Source: Sphingobium arseniciresistens (lineage in GTDB: Bacteria > Pseudomonadota > Alphaproteobacteria > Sphingomonadales > Sphingomonadaceae). From it: DNA of 64,000 bases. The position numbers and the translations under genes are program-made. A model generated the notes under the pieces. The model ran no database searches. It saw only the letters and a list, made by a program, of their open reading frames with translations, and had not been told where the DNA came from. The stretch spans positions 62,001 to 126,000 of the forward strand of contig JARFNK010000014.1 in NCBI GenBank assembly GCA_029167225.1. Reading direction: 5' to 3'. Below are positions 16,515 through 26,551 of the stretch, in pieces; within the stretch, counting starts at the first letter, position 1, and each line of letters begins with the position of its first letter.

Positions 16515-19500
16515 CTAGACGGTGGCCGGCTGTTGCCGGGTGAAACGGGACAGGAGCAGGGGCATGGTGGCGGCCGCCCCTGGGATCAGCGTCAGGATCG
16601 ACGCGGATGTGTCGTGATTGAGGTAGGTGATGAGCACGGAGCCCGCCGCGACCAGCAGCAGCAGGGGCAGCCGCAGCAGGCTCCACGCGCCGCCCGATTC
16701 CGCCTGCCGCCGGAACTGATCGAACCAGTCGGGATGCTCCAGCGTGCGAACCCAATGGCCGAAGCTCTCGTTCATCAACTGGAAATTGGGATCCGTCCTG
16801 ATCAGGCGGCGGGCCAGCAGGCTGTTGAGCACCGAAAAGTTGCTGGTGTTGATGAACTTGTCATGCGCGAGATGATACATGACGAGATGCTCTTCCTTGG
16901 AGCATCGCACCCACTGGCCTTGATAATAGTCCCCCAGGAAGTTCGCCATATATTCGTGGATCTGCTCGACATAGACGTCGGACAGGTCGCCGGCTTCCTG
17001 CCCCGCGGTGGTGCCGTTGCCGGCCTTCGTGATGCTGAAGGACTTGATCTGGTCCTGTATCCGGTCGGAGGGGATACGGATCATCTCGTCCGCGATCACC
17101 TTCGCCACGCCGGGATTGACCTGCGCCCATCGATTGACGTCTGCCGTGACCTCTTCCGATCCGATTTCGCTGAGCAGCCGATCCAGATTGCTTTCCTGGA
17201 CGCGCGAGCCCTGCACCGGCTCGGCAGTGGTCTTGTTCCAGGTGTAGGTGATGAATTCGGAGAATAGCTCGGCCCAGCGATAGGATTCGCTTTCGTTCAT
17301 CACGCCCGCCGCGCCCGCAGCCTCGGCCTCGCGCTTCTCACGCTCGCGGGTCTGCCGCAGCCGCACAAGGGGAAGCGTCTGGGCGAAGAAGTAGATATTC
17401 GCCTCCGGCCGTGCCGCAAGCTGCTCCAGCAGGGCGAGCGTCTTCAGCCGAAGCTCTCGGTTTGCGACGATGCTCTCGAACCCCGTGACGATCCAGGATT
17501 TGGCCGTGAGCAGCGCCATCGTCTTGTCGCCCAGCTTGTTCCTCTCGATGGCGAGATCGAACAGTTCGAAGCCGCGATCCTCGGAAAGGTCGCTTTGCAG
17601 CTTCTTGAACTGGCGATGCGGATAATCGATGAACACCGCCTTGATCGGCTCGGTGGCATTGGGCCGCGTCCACATCTTGCGGATCTCGCTGGGCGAATGG
17701 GGCGGATGCAGGGCGCGGAATGCGAAATGCTGCAGTCCGAACAGGCTGTGGGCGAGCAGCAGCAGCAGACGGAAGACCGCGAAAAGGGCAAGGAACACGC
17801 CTCCCAGCACGAACAGCATGTCCCCGATCAGGATAGGCAGGCTGCCCGGCGGATGCATTGGTACGGTCTTGCCGGTTCTCTTCGCCAGCGTATCGATATC
17901 CTCCTTGATCGCGGCAAATTCCGCGTCGGGATCCGGGGCGGTCCCGATTGTCGCTGTCTGGCGGGAACTCCACAGGTTGACGAGCGGCGCGGCAAGTTTC
18001 GAAACGGCACCGCGATCACTGCGATAATGCGCGAGCAGCACCGCTTCGACGGAAAAATGCGGCGAAAATATCGGGTCTTCGGGTCGACATGCCGCCTTGC
18101 CCCGCATGGTAGCGCTTTCCGCGCAGGGATAGAGGCTGAGTTGCAGAGCCTCCACCGCCTTGGCGCCCGCCTGCTTCGCATCGATCAGGCGGACCATGTT
18201 CACCGGCACCCTGTCCGCCCGTATCACGCCAGCTCCCGCACAATAGGCCGCGATGGGAGGAATGACGGCAAGCAGATACAGGGTGATGGCCTGCAGCCGG
18301 AGCACGCTTCGCAGGCGCTGAGCCACCGATGCCGGCCTCTTCGCATCGGCGAGCAAGGGTGCTTGCAGCGCAATGGCGGGTGCGACCCGAGTGCGATCAA
18401 GCAGGTCTTGAAGGCTGAAATGTTCACGCCAGCCATCGGTCGCTAGGCAAAGGATAATGATAACGAGCCCGGCGTAGAGCGGCACCACCCATGACGGCTG
18501 CGGGATCGAGGCGAGCCAGACCACCGCGATGCAGGCCGTGACGATGAAACCCGCTAGAGCCAAGCCGCCCAGCGTCAACATGCCCGCCTGCCACTTGCCG
18601 TTACTCAGCGGCTTCGCGAACAACATGGTCAGCACGAAGATGCCGAGTAACCCATGGAGCAGAACCGCATCGCCAGCGGCGACCAGCAAGCCCAGGAACA
18701 TCAGCGCCGACAGCAGGATATGGGGCAGCATGGTCCGGTCCAGCCATCGCAGCGTCACGGCATCCATGGCCGGATCGGGATCGGGCCAGAGGCGGCGGAT
18801 AAGCGCGTCCCGGTCGATCATGGCGGCAAGCGACATGGCGATCGCCAGCATGATGCCGACGACAAGCATCATCGTTCCGGCCAGATAGGCCGGCTCCAGC
18901 GCCAGATTTTCTACCCGGGTCTTGTCATACCAGGTCGCGACCAGCCAGCGGGGCGAGCAGGCGGCGGCGAACGCCATGCGGACCTTCTTGCCGGCATAGA
19001 GCGCACTGAAGGCAAGGTCCGGGGCGGGCGACTGCGATGTCAGGGCCGCCGCATCGCAGCGCCCGGCAAGCGCCTGCGCGGCGCGCTGTAGTTCCGCCCT
19101 GGTGTCGAGTTGCTGATCGAAGCTCTCGCTATGTTCGCGTGTCGGATCGGAATGATGCAGCACCTCAAGGCTTGCCGGGTCGATCACCGCAAAGCCGAAA
19201 TCCGCGGGCATGGGCGCCTCGATGGTCGCGGCGAGCGGCTTGCCTCCCATCAGGAAGCCGTTTTGCGAAAGAGGATCGGCCAACAGCGCCACCATGCGGG
19301 AATTGCCGTTGTTCGCGGCGGGCACCTGATCGATCACGTAGGACCAGTCCGGATTGCAGCGGGATGGCGCCCTTGCTGCATCTCTTGCTGTATCGGCGGG
19401 CTTGGGGCTGCATGGCAGCATGTCGCCGCTGCGGAGCCGGACGAAGTAGCGGCGCTTGCTGATATCGGCCTGCGGGGGATGATAGCTGCCCCCTACAGAT

Positions 19501-20825
19501 TTCAAGACCTTGCCATCGCTCAGCCGCCGCAGCTGAACGATCAGGAGCGGGAGCGGGCTGGGCGTGCGCAAGGCCGGCTGGAGGGGCGCGGCGGGCGCAC
19601 CCGGCACCGTCGTCGGGGGCCGGATTGTTGCGGGCGGCGTTTCAGGCGGCGAAGTGGCGGGGGGAGAATCCGATAGCGCGGAAAGTAGTGCCGGCGCCTC
19701 GTGCCCGGCGCCCAGTTCCTGCGCATGGCTTTGCAGCGCCCTGAGGCTGTCGTCGATTTCCCGGTCCAGATCCTGCGCCATCGCCGCCGCATAGGACCGC
19801 GCCATCAGGTCGTTTTCGCGCCTCAGGTCCGTCCACGCCAGGATGACCATGCAGCCCGTCACCAGCGTCGCCACGACCAGCGGCACGGCGGCCATGATGC
19901 CGATGACGTCGATCCAGCTCAGCGATCCGTTCGGATCGATCGACGCGAGCTTGATGAGTGGTATGAGCAGCAGCAGCAGGACGACGGCGAAACCGAATAC
20001 CGCCTTGGTGAACGGACTGAGGCTACCCAGCGCCGCATTGATGCTCGGCGCCTCACCCAGGGCATCGATCCTGCACCGGCGCGGTTGGCAGATGATCTCC
20101 GGCTGGCCTTCGCGGGCAATGACGATCGGGCGGCCGAGGTCGAGCGGCCATTGATAGAGCAGCCTTTCGGTGCCGGCGAACATGATGGGAATGGCGCCCT
20201 CCCGCCTTGCTGCATTGACGAGTTCCAGCGCGTCGTCCTTCCTCCCATTTTCGGGTTGCTCGGAAATCAGGGCCGCGGCGGTCGGCTTGTCGGGCCAGTC
20301 GCCATCGCCGCGCAGCACGGTCAGGATGGTGCCGTCCGGCCCCTCTATGGCCAGATCACGCGGGCCGCTGTTGCTCGCCTTGTCTCCCATGATCGACCCG
20401 AAGGATGTGCGCGCACACAGGATCGGCGGGCCTTTGCCCACGGCCATCAGCCTTAGCTTGCGGTCGCGAGACTGCGTGCCCTCCGTAACGAGGCGAAGTT
20501 CGGGCTCTGTCGGCGGCGCGCTTTCACACCATCGGTTGGCTGCGTCGCCCGAGGTGGCGATCTCGATCTGGAACCGTTCGGTGATGCTCTCCCCGATCTG
20601 TTGCCGTCCCTCCAGCGAGACCCGCTCGATGACCACGTCGCCAAGATCGCGCAGTTGATGGGCGATCCGCTGCACGGCCCCGAAATCCGCCTGCTGTCGC
20701 CGCAGGGTGAGATCCGAGCGCGCCTGAATGAACAGCAGCCCGAACAGCAGTGCGACGGCGATGCACGTCGACAGGATCAGTGCGACCGTTCGCGTCGCAG
20801 CAGCCCCTGTGATTCTTTCCAGCAT
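16515..20825 (-). CDS. Very large multi-pass membrane protein, possible sensor/scaffold
   Basis: This 1436-residue protein is not recognised as a named family. It has an N-terminal membrane helix (~14-33), an extracytoplasmic segment (~35-270), two helices (~275-330), and a second long loop (~345-665) with a proline-rich stretch and paired cysteines resembling a Cache-type sensor. A block of about eight helices (~670-1030) follows, then a soluble helical domain (~1070-1370) containing RKMWTRPNATEPIKAVFIDY and DRGFELFDLAIERNKL. Two terminal helices (~1375-1415) close it. No kinase, cyclase or peptidase motif is visible. It sits between clostripain (22 bp) and the caspase fusion (10 bp), so it is probably the membrane sensor, anchor or target of the proteases. 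Confidence 0.8.
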   Translation of the reverse strand: MLERITGAAATRTVALILSTCIAVALLFGLLFIQARSDLTLRRQQADFGAVQRIAHQLRDLGDVVIERVSLEGRQQIGESITERFQIEIATSGDAANRWCESAPPTEPELRLVTEGTQSRDRKLRLMAVGKGPPILCARTSFGSIMGDKASNSGPRDLAIEGPDGTILTVLRGDGDWPDKPTAAALISEQPENGRKDDALELVNAARREGAIPIMFAGTERLLYQWPLDLGRPIVIAREGQPEIICQPRRCRIDALGEAPSINAALGSLSPFTKAVFGFAVVLLLLLIPLIKLASIDPNGSLSWIDVIGIMAAVPLVVATLVTGCMVILAWTDLRRENDLMARSYAAAMAQDLDREIDDSLRALQSHAQELGAGHEAPALLSALSDSPPATSPPETPPATIRPPTTVPGAPAAPLQPALRTPSPLPLLIVQLRRLSDGKVLKSVGGSYHPPQADISKRRYFVRLRSGDMLPCSPKPADTARDAARAPSRCNPDWSYVIDQVPAANNGNSRMVALLADPLSQNGFLMGGKPLAATIEAPMPADFGFAVIDPASLEVLHHSDPTREHSESFDQQLDTRAELQRAAQALAGRCDAAALTSQSPAPDLAFSALYAGKKVRMAFAAACSPRWLVATWYDKTRVENLALEPAYLAGTMMLVVGIMLAIAMSLAAMIDRDALIRRLWPDPDPAMDAVTLRWLDRTMLPHILLSALMFLGLLVAAGDAVLLHGLLGIFVLTMLFAKPLSNGKWQAGMLTLGGLALAGFIVTACIAVVWLASIPQPSWVVPLYAGLVIIILCLATDGWREHFSLQDLLDRTRVAPAIALQAPLLADAKRPASVAQRLRSVLRLQAITLYLLAVIPPIAAYCAGAGVIRADRVPVNMVRLIDAKQAGAKAVEALQLSLYPCAESATMRGKAACRPEDPIFSPHFSVEAVLLAHYRSDRGAVSKLAAPLVNLWSSRQTATIGTAPDPDAEFAAIKEDIDTLAKRTGKTVPMHPPGSLPILIGDMLFVLGGVFLALFAVFRLLLLLAHSLFGLQHFAFRALHPPHSPSEIRKMWTRPNATEPIKAVFIDYPHRQFKKLQSDLSEDRGFELFDLAIERNKLGDKTMALLTAKSWIVTGFESIVANRELRLKTLALLEQLAARPEANIYFFAQTLPLVRLRQTREREKREAEAAGAAGVMNESESYRWAELFSEFITYTWNKTTAEPVQGSRVQESNLDRLLSEIGSEEVTADVNRWAQVNPGVAKVIADEMIRIPSDRIQDQIKSFSITKAGNGTTAGQEAGDLSDVYVEQIHEYMANFLGDYYQGQWVRCSKEEHLVMYHLAHDKFINTSNFSVLNSLLARRLIRTDPNFQLMNESFGHWVRTLEHPDWFDQFRRQAESGGAWSLLRLPLLLLVAAGSVLITYLNHDTSASILTLIPGAAATMPLLLSRFTRQQPATV

Positions 20826-20846
20826 CGGCCTAGCGCCCGCCGCGCA

Positions 20847-22061
20847 TCACAAGAACGGCTGGAGGTAGCGCGCCCAGCCCGTCACACGGTCGAATTGCAG
20901 CTCGGAATAGGTGGCGGACGTGTTGAACCATTCGCCGCGCGATGACGGGAACCAGAAGGCGAGCCCCTGCGACTGGGCTACGGTCGGCCCTAGCGCACAA
21001 TGTGCGACGCGCGCAGACGTCGCGGCTTGCTCCAGCGCATTTGCCGCATTTTTCAGCGTGGCGTCCTGCGCGATCGCCGCCAGATTCTGCGCAAAGTCGA
21101 TGATGTCGTAGCTGTCCTTGATGTAGAAGGACTGGCTCCGGCGGCGCGCGGTATCGAGGGTGACGAAGCCGGTTTCGCCCAGCGGCTGCGCGGCGGCGAT
21201 CAGCGCCTTGAAGGCCGCGACGATGGCGGTGGAAGTGGTGAAGGCGCCCAGTGTGCAGGGGAACAGTTCGGGCCGGGGCTCGTAGGATTTTTGATAGGCT
21301 GTGATCGCGGTCTCAGCCATTCGTGCACCGTCCACCGGGCCGCTCGACAGCGCGCTCAGCCAGCGATGATAATCCCAGCCGTCGCCCGGCTCCAGATCCT
21401 CCGACGCGGTCACGACATGGGCCATGGTGTCGAACTGGGCCAGCACCTCGACCATGCCGTTCAGGCAAGTGTCGGAAAAGATCATGTCGACCTTTGGCCT
21501 GCCGGCCGCCTTCAGGCTGTCCGACAGCACCTTTCCCGCTTCCAGCGTTGTCAGCAGGCCGCCATTGGTGTCGTCATGGAGCATGGCGCGGATCTGCTGG
21601 TCGGTCGGCCGCTCACCCCAGAACAGCTTGCGGCGGGGCCTTTGCCGCAGCGCGCGGCTGCGCGGTGTGGTGGCGCGTCCGCGCGCGAGGACACCGCCCT
21701 TGGGATCGAACTCGTCGAACACGCCGGAACCATGGTCCCAGAAGCCGATGGCCACGGGTACGGCCGCCGGGACGCTCGCCAGCGCGCGCGTAAGGAAGGT
21801 CGTGAGGGTGTCGGGATCGCCCGTGTCGATCTCCTCCCATTGCTCGAGCGTACGGACCCGCCCGCGCGAGAGTTCCAGCACCTTGGCCTTGCTGTCGAAA
21901 TGATCGGTCAGGGCGATGACGAGCCCGTCACGCGGCAGGCCATCGAGCATCTCGTTAAGGTCGGTGTCGACATAGCTCGACAGGTTGTTGTCGCCCCCGA
22001 ACAACTCGATGATCGCGAAGCGCGGGCTTTTCATGCGAACGGCAAATGGTTGCGCTGACAT
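20847..22061 (-). CDS. Clostripain-family (C11) cysteine peptidase
   Basis: The 404-residue protein has the C11 signature in full: the first strand with G-G-D-N-N-L near residue 22-27, catalytic His110 in F-W-D-H-G-S-G and catalytic Cys199 in F-S-D-T-C-L-N-G-M-V-E. C11 enzymes share the caspase/gingipain fold and cleave after Arg or Lys, often self-activating at an internal site. An Arg-rich loop at ~130-145 (R-S-R-A-L-R-Q-R-P-R-R-K) is a plausible processing site. No secretion signal is evident, unlike the classical clostripain. ATG at 22061 has a GGGAGGA site. It starts the tight four-gene part of the operon, 120 bp downstream of patatin. Confidence 0.9.
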   Translation of the reverse strand: MSAQPFAVRMKSPRFAIIELFGGDNNLSSYVDTDLNEMLDGLPRDGLVIALTDHFDSKAKVLELSRGRVRTLEQWEEIDTGDPDTLTTFLTRALASVPAAVPVAIGFWDHGSGVFDEFDPKGGVLARGRATTPRSRALRQRPRRKLFWGERPTDQQIRAMLHDDTNGGLLTTLEAGKVLSDSLKAAGRPKVDMIFSDTCLNGMVEVLAQFDTMAHVVTASEDLEPGDGWDYHRWLSALSSGPVDGARMAETAITAYQKSYEPRPELFPCTLGAFTTSTAIVAAFKALIAAAQPLGETGFVTLDTARRRSQSFYIKDSYDIIDFAQNLAAIAQDATLKNAANALEQAATSARVAHCALGPTVAQSQGLAFWFPSSRGEWFNTSATYSELQFDRVTGWARYLQPFL

Positions 22062-22120
22062 CTGAGTCCTCCCGGTAAAAGGAACGTCAATTCAGTGCGA
22101 CCTGAAGATGATGTCTGTGC

Positions 22121-22139
22121 GATCAACTTTGCGTTGATT
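22121..22139. promoter_or_regulatory. Inverted repeat between patatin and clostripain genes
   Basis: ATCAAC at 22122-22127 and GTTGAT at 22133-22138 form a perfect dyad with a 5-base centre, in the 120-bp gap. This is the only sizeable gap in the operon, so an internal operator or promoter for the four downstream genes is possible. Confidence 0.35.
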
Positions 22140-22180
22140 CATATTGTACGGATTACGGTCCTAGGAAATTTCGAGGTATT

Positions 22181-23776
22181 TCATGGCGTGAGGCTGGCCC
22201 ATTTCTCCACCTCCTTGCGATGTCGTCCATAGTCGATGATGCACCGCATATAACGCGGAAAGAACTGGACGGGGTTGAGCAGGCGCCGGTCCTCTCGCCG
22301 CCAGTCGGCGCAGTTCATGGTCCCCCGGCCCAGGTCGCGGTCGTCGAGGGTGAACATGTGGCTTTGCGCATCGGGCCGGATGCGCACGATGTTGAAACAG
22401 CCTTCGCACGCGCCGGCCTTTGTGCCGATGCGCTGCGCGGAAAAACGATAGACCTGATTGGCCAATATTTCCTCCGACCGCAGCGCAAGGCCGATGAACG
22501 TCCATGGATCATGTTCCCCCTCTAGGCCGCCCGTGGGCTGCTTGACGGTACACAACGTATCGTCCCGCTTCGGGCAGGCATCGGGCTTCCCGACCTCGAG
22601 CGTGCCATTGACGATGGCGTAGGTGACGGGGATTGCCGGCGCATTGCCTCCGCTCGCCGCGCGTGCCCGGCGATCCTCGATCAGCGCACCGATCTCCGCG
22701 CCGAACAGGCCGAAGCGCGCGCCGCCGTCCACATACATGCGATTGTCGAGAAACACCGGCGCTGCGGCAATGGGCGCCGACGATGACGCCATGATCGCGG
22801 AAATATAGCAATCCTTGAGCCGCAGCGCTTCGGCGGTCTCGGGGTTATCCGGCGTGGGTGGCAGCGGCTGTGCGGCGATGTAACGGCTGGCCATGTCGAC
22901 CATGTCGAACGCGACCGCCTCGCCGGTATCGACGTCGACCGCGCCGACCCACAGTGTCCGCCCCTGCCGCCGGCCATCCGCCACCGCTGCCAATATCCGG
23001 TAGGTCAGATATCTGGCGAGATGCACGCGCAGGGGGTCGAGATTGGCGACGGCGCCATGTTTGGCGAGCGCAATGCCGGCATTCAGGCCCAGTCCTCCTG
23101 ACGGGGATGGCTTCAGATAGGGGCGCAGCAGGGTGCTTTCGTCGGCGATGCTGTAGCCGGCCACCGCCTGATCGGTCTGCCCGGTGAAGGCGAAGGTGGC
23201 GAGGATCGATCCCGTGCTGATCCCCGTGACCATAGTGAATTGCGGAAATCCCTCGCCCTTGCCCTCGAGAGTGTTGCGCCATTCGTCGAGAAAGCCAGCC
23301 CCAAAGGCGCCATGCAAGCTGCCGCCGGAGAGGAACAGGAAGGCCGGTGCTTCTCCCCTGGGCCCGCGCCCGCCATTGGGGAGGCGATTGAGGGATCGAT
23401 CAAGTTCGGCTGCGAGACTGTCTGGCGCCAGGGTGGTAGGGCCCATTTCTGTGGGCGCTCGCGCAGTCGCTCCCCTATGTCCCGCGGGCGAGGCAACACT
23501 CGCCCTTGGCGGGTTCGTCGGAGCAGCGTCCGGTGGTCCGGCTTGTTCCTCGCCTTCTTCCTCGGGCGAGGGGAAGTTTACCGCCAGCGCGTGCCGGACG
23601 AACCCGCACATCTGCGCGCTCGGCGTGAAAACGGCATCCTGAGCGCATCCGGCAAGCAAACAGAGCGCCAGCAGCATGCCGATGCGCAGCAACTGGACAG
23701 AAGTGACCTGGCGACTTTCCCGGCGATCTGCAGGTGCCAGATTTCTAACTGGAAAAAGAATGCGATAGCGATGCAT
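22181..23776 (-). CDS. Patatin-like phospholipase, probable lipoprotein
   Basis: Patatins are Ser/Asp-dyad lipid acyl hydrolases. Counting from the ATG at 23776, the oxyanion loop is G-G-S-L-H-G-A-F-G-A-G (~151), the nucleophile is Ser187 in G-I-S-T-G-S and the dyad Asp350 is in Y-V-D-G-G. All catalytic parts are present. A hydrophobic stretch ending in L-L-A-G-C (Cys ~44) is a lipobox, so the enzyme is probably tethered to a membrane facing the periplasm. A Pro/Glu-rich linker (~70-120) separates anchor and domain. The start is uncertain: 23881, 23776, a TTG at 23692 and 23677 are all possible, with no clear ribosome site. It heads the protease operon and is divergent from the diheme cytochrome gene. 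Confidence 0.87.
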   Translation of the reverse strand: MHRYRILFPVRNLAPADRRESRQVTSVQLLRIGMLLALCLLAGCAQDAVFTPSAQMCGFVRHALAVNFPSPEEEGEEQAGPPDAAPTNPPRASVASPAGHRGATARAPTEMGPTTLAPDSLAAELDRSLNRLPNGGRGPRGEAPAFLFLSGGSLHGAFGAGFLDEWRNTLEGKGEGFPQFTMVTGISTGSILATFAFTGQTDQAVAGYSIADESTLLRPYLKPSPSGGLGLNAGIALAKHGAVANLDPLRVHLARYLTYRILAAVADGRRQGRTLWVGAVDVDTGEAVAFDMVDMASRYIAAQPLPPTPDNPETAEALRLKDCYISAIMASSSAPIAAAPVFLDNRMYVDGGARFGLFGAEIGALIEDRRARAASGGNAPAIPVTYAIVNGTLEVGKPDACPKRDDTLCTVKQPTGGLEGEHDPWTFIGLALRSEEILANQVYRFSAQRIGTKAGACEGCFNIVRIRPDAQSHMFTLDDRDLGRGTMNCADWRREDRRLLNPVQFFPRYMRCIIDYGRHRKEVEKWASLTP

Positions 23777-24082
23777 GTTCGGAAAATCGAACAGCTTCCA
23801 CTCTGGGACCAATATCGCCACAGGATCGCTCCCCCTTGCCTCAGGACGAGGCAAACAAAACCCCAAATAAGGCGCGACCATTATCTTTGGCGGGAAGAGA
23901 CATCAGGCGATATTGAATGTCAATAATTTTCGATCTTGCTTGACCTTTGGTTTGAAATTTCGTTCTATTGCTGTCGACTTCATCCGGGTTCGCATTCTGA
24001 TCCCGCCAGTAGCGTCGCCAAAACCATAACAGATTGTTTCCAAAAGGTTCTGATCGGCTTCTGCCGGTTGAGGGAGGATGTC

Positions 24083-26539
24083 ATGGCGCTTGGAAAAGGC
24101 ATTGCCGCGGGGCTTGTGCTCCTCGCGCTCGGGGCATGCAATCGCGGGCAGGGAGAAAAAGACGAAGCTGTCCTTGCCGGACTGTCCGACGATCATTTCA
24201 TCCAGGCGGGCGAGGATTATTTCAGGGACATGGACAATGGCGTGCGACTTTCCCCGGCGGAAGTGCGTGGCCGCAACATGTGGCTGGTCTGGACCGGCGG
24301 GAATGATCGCTTCTGGGATCATATGACCAAGCCGACATTGGGCGGTTTCGACCTGCTCAAGATCGTCGCGCCAGATCCTCGCGGACCCAACCGGCGCGGC
24401 AACCGATGGTATCAGCTCGGCCTGGTGAACGAGCCCTGTTTCTCGGCGCCGACGAAGACCGACAGCTATGGCCTCTGGCGCGACGCCAGAAATCCTTCAT
24501 GCCCGCCGGACCCTTTTGCGGACGCGAGCAAATATCCCGGCGTGGCCATCGGCGCGCGGGGCAAGACGGTGCCGGTCGGCTCCTATTATGGCGAACCGAG
24601 CGGCATATTGGGCCTGCGGCTCTTCCCCAACCCCGATTTCGACGACAAGGCCAAGGCGCGCTGGAGCGCCGCGCGCTATTATGGCGACCCACGCTATTAT
24701 AATGATCCCACGCTGGTCAGGCCCTATCGCGTGGGCATGAGCTGCGGCTTCTGCCATGTTGGACCCAGCCCCGTGCATCCCCCCAAGGATCCCGAAAACC
24801 CGACCTTCGCCGATCTCAACTCGACCGTCGGCGCGCAATATATGTGGGTGGACCGACTGTTCTTCTGGAAGCCGGACGAGCGCAACTACATGTATCAACT
24901 CGTCAAGACCTATCGGCCCGGTGCGATGGATACGTCGCTGGTCTCTACCGACAATATCAACAATCCTCGGACGATGAACGCGGTCTACAGCCTGGGCGAC
25001 AGGCTGGGGATCGCGCGGCAGCTGGGTCATGAGGCGCTCAAGGGCGGTGAGCGGAACAACATGCAGTTCAACATGTTCACGAGCTCCGGCCCGCTCACCC
25101 AATATTTCAAGGCGCCCGATCAGGTGTGGACGCCGCGCGTGCTGAAGGATGGATCGGACGCGGTCGGTGCCTTGGGCGCCCTCAACCGGGTCTATCTCAA
25201 CATCGGCCTCTACAGCGAGGAATGGCTGAAGCATTTCAACGCGGTGGTGGGCGGCAAGCCGATCACCCCGATCCGCATATCGGTCGCGCGCAAATATTCC
25301 GCCTATTGGCGCGCGACGGAGAAGGGAACGCTCGATACCGCGCTGTTCTTCCTCAAGGCGGCAAAGCCAGATCGGCTGGCGGATGCGCCCGGCGGCGCGG
25401 CCCATCTGGGCGGGGACAGCGCGACGCTCACCCGTGGCCGCGACGTGTTCGCCGTCACCTGCGCGCGTTGCCATTCCAGCAAGCAGCCGCAGGCGCCAGC
25501 GGGGGCGAGCCTGGTCGACAGCGCCGGGCCGGGCTATATGACGCGCTTCAAGGCCTGGTGGAAATGGACGCAGACGCCAGATTTCAAGCAGAAGATGCAG
25601 GCGATCGCGGCGCGGCCGGATTTCGCCAGCGGCAATTATTTCAGCAGCGACGCGCGCATTCCGGTCACGCTGCTGCGCACCAACCTGTGCAGCCCACTGG
25701 CGACCAATGCGCTGGCCGGCAACATCTGGGATAATTTCTCCTCCAGCACCTACAAGGCTTTGCCCTCGGTCGGCAGCGCCAGCTATCAGGATCCGTTCTC
25801 GGGCAAGCCGCTGGTGTATCGGATGCCCGCGGGCGGACGCGGCTATACCCGCGTGCCCTCGCTGATCTCACTCTGGTCGACGGCACCCTATCTGCTCAAC
25901 AATACGGTCGGGCCGTTCAATGGCGATCCTTCGGTCAGCGGCCGGATGGCGGCCTTCGATGCCTCGATCGAGGCCATGTTGTGGCCCGACAAGCGGCCAC
26001 GCGATAATGTCGTGGCCAATGCACGGGGCGTGATCGACCGCACGACCGTGCGCAGCTATCTGTTCGTGCCGGCCAGTTTCCTGCCCAAACTGCCGGGCAA
26101 GCTGAATGACGAGGCACAGAAGGCACTTGCGCAACTGACCAACAAGAATGGCGACCTGGAGGTCGGCCCGATACCCGCCGGTATGCCGGTGAACCTGCTG
26201 GCATCGCTCAAGCCGCTGGCCGAAGATCATTCACCGGTCGCGATCACCCGCCACTATGGGCAGATCCTGATCCTGCTGGCGAAGCTGAAGGCTGCACTGC
26301 TGTCCGTGCCCAAGGGCGCGGATGACGCGGCGCTGCGCGCGCATTTTGCCAATGTCCGTGCGCCGTTGATGGCGCTGAGCAAATGCCCCGATTTCGTCGT
26401 CAATCGCGGCCATTATTTCGGTACGGATGCCTTCAACGACCAGCTGGGGCTCACTGCCGACGAGCGGGCATTCGGGCAGGAACCGGCGCTGAGCGAAGGG
26501 GACAAGCGGGCGCTGATCGCCTTTCTGAAAACCCTGTAG
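24083..26539 (+). CDS. Diheme cytochrome c lipoprotein, large
   Basis: The 818-residue protein begins MALGKGIAAGLVLLALGAC, a lipoprotein signal with Cys19 as anchor. It has two c-type haem motifs, C-G-F-C-H at 221-225 and C-A-R-C-H at 460-464. The second motif begins a normal cytochrome-c/peroxidase-like domain with the usual R-G-R-D-V-F entry. The protein is far longer than a simple diheme cytochrome and has many aromatic and Asn-rich loops. It is probably a periplasmic electron acceptor or peroxidase for the GMC oxidoreductase that starts 12 bp downstream. ATG at 24083 has AGGGAGG five bases upstream; the in-frame extension back to 23936 is promoter DNA. Confidence 0.85.
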   Translation: MALGKGIAAGLVLLALGACNRGQGEKDEAVLAGLSDDHFIQAGEDYFRDMDNGVRLSPAEVRGRNMWLVWTGGNDRFWDHMTKPTLGGFDLLKIVAPDPRGPNRRGNRWYQLGLVNEPCFSAPTKTDSYGLWRDARNPSCPPDPFADASKYPGVAIGARGKTVPVGSYYGEPSGILGLRLFPNPDFDDKAKARWSAARYYGDPRYYNDPTLVRPYRVGMSCGFCHVGPSPVHPPKDPENPTFADLNSTVGAQYMWVDRLFFWKPDERNYMYQLVKTYRPGAMDTSLVSTDNINNPRTMNAVYSLGDRLGIARQLGHEALKGGERNNMQFNMFTSSGPLTQYFKAPDQVWTPRVLKDGSDAVGALGALNRVYLNIGLYSEEWLKHFNAVVGGKPITPIRISVARKYSAYWRATEKGTLDTALFFLKAAKPDRLADAPGGAAHLGGDSATLTRGRDVFAVTCARCHSSKQPQAPAGASLVDSAGPGYMTRFKAWWKWTQTPDFKQKMQAIAARPDFASGNYFSSDARIPVTLLRTNLCSPLATNALAGNIWDNFSSSTYKALPSVGSASYQDPFSGKPLVYRMPAGGRGYTRVPSLISLWSTAPYLLNNTVGPFNGDPSVSGRMAAFDASIEAMLWPDKRPRDNVVANARGVIDRTTVRSYLFVPASFLPKLPGKLNDEAQKALAQLTNKNGDLEVGPIPAGMPVNLLASLKPLAEDHSPVAITRHYGQILILLAKLKAALLSVPKGADDAALRAHFANVRAPLMALSKCPDFVVNRGHYFGTDAFNDQLGLTADERAFGQEPALSEGDKRALIAFLKTL

Positions 26540-26551
26540 GCCGGCAGCGTC

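Noticed and set aside
23939-23971. TTGACC...TATTGC as a promoter of the cytochrome c gene
   Set aside because: The spacer is about 20 bases, longer than a standard sigma70 promoter, so it was not listed.
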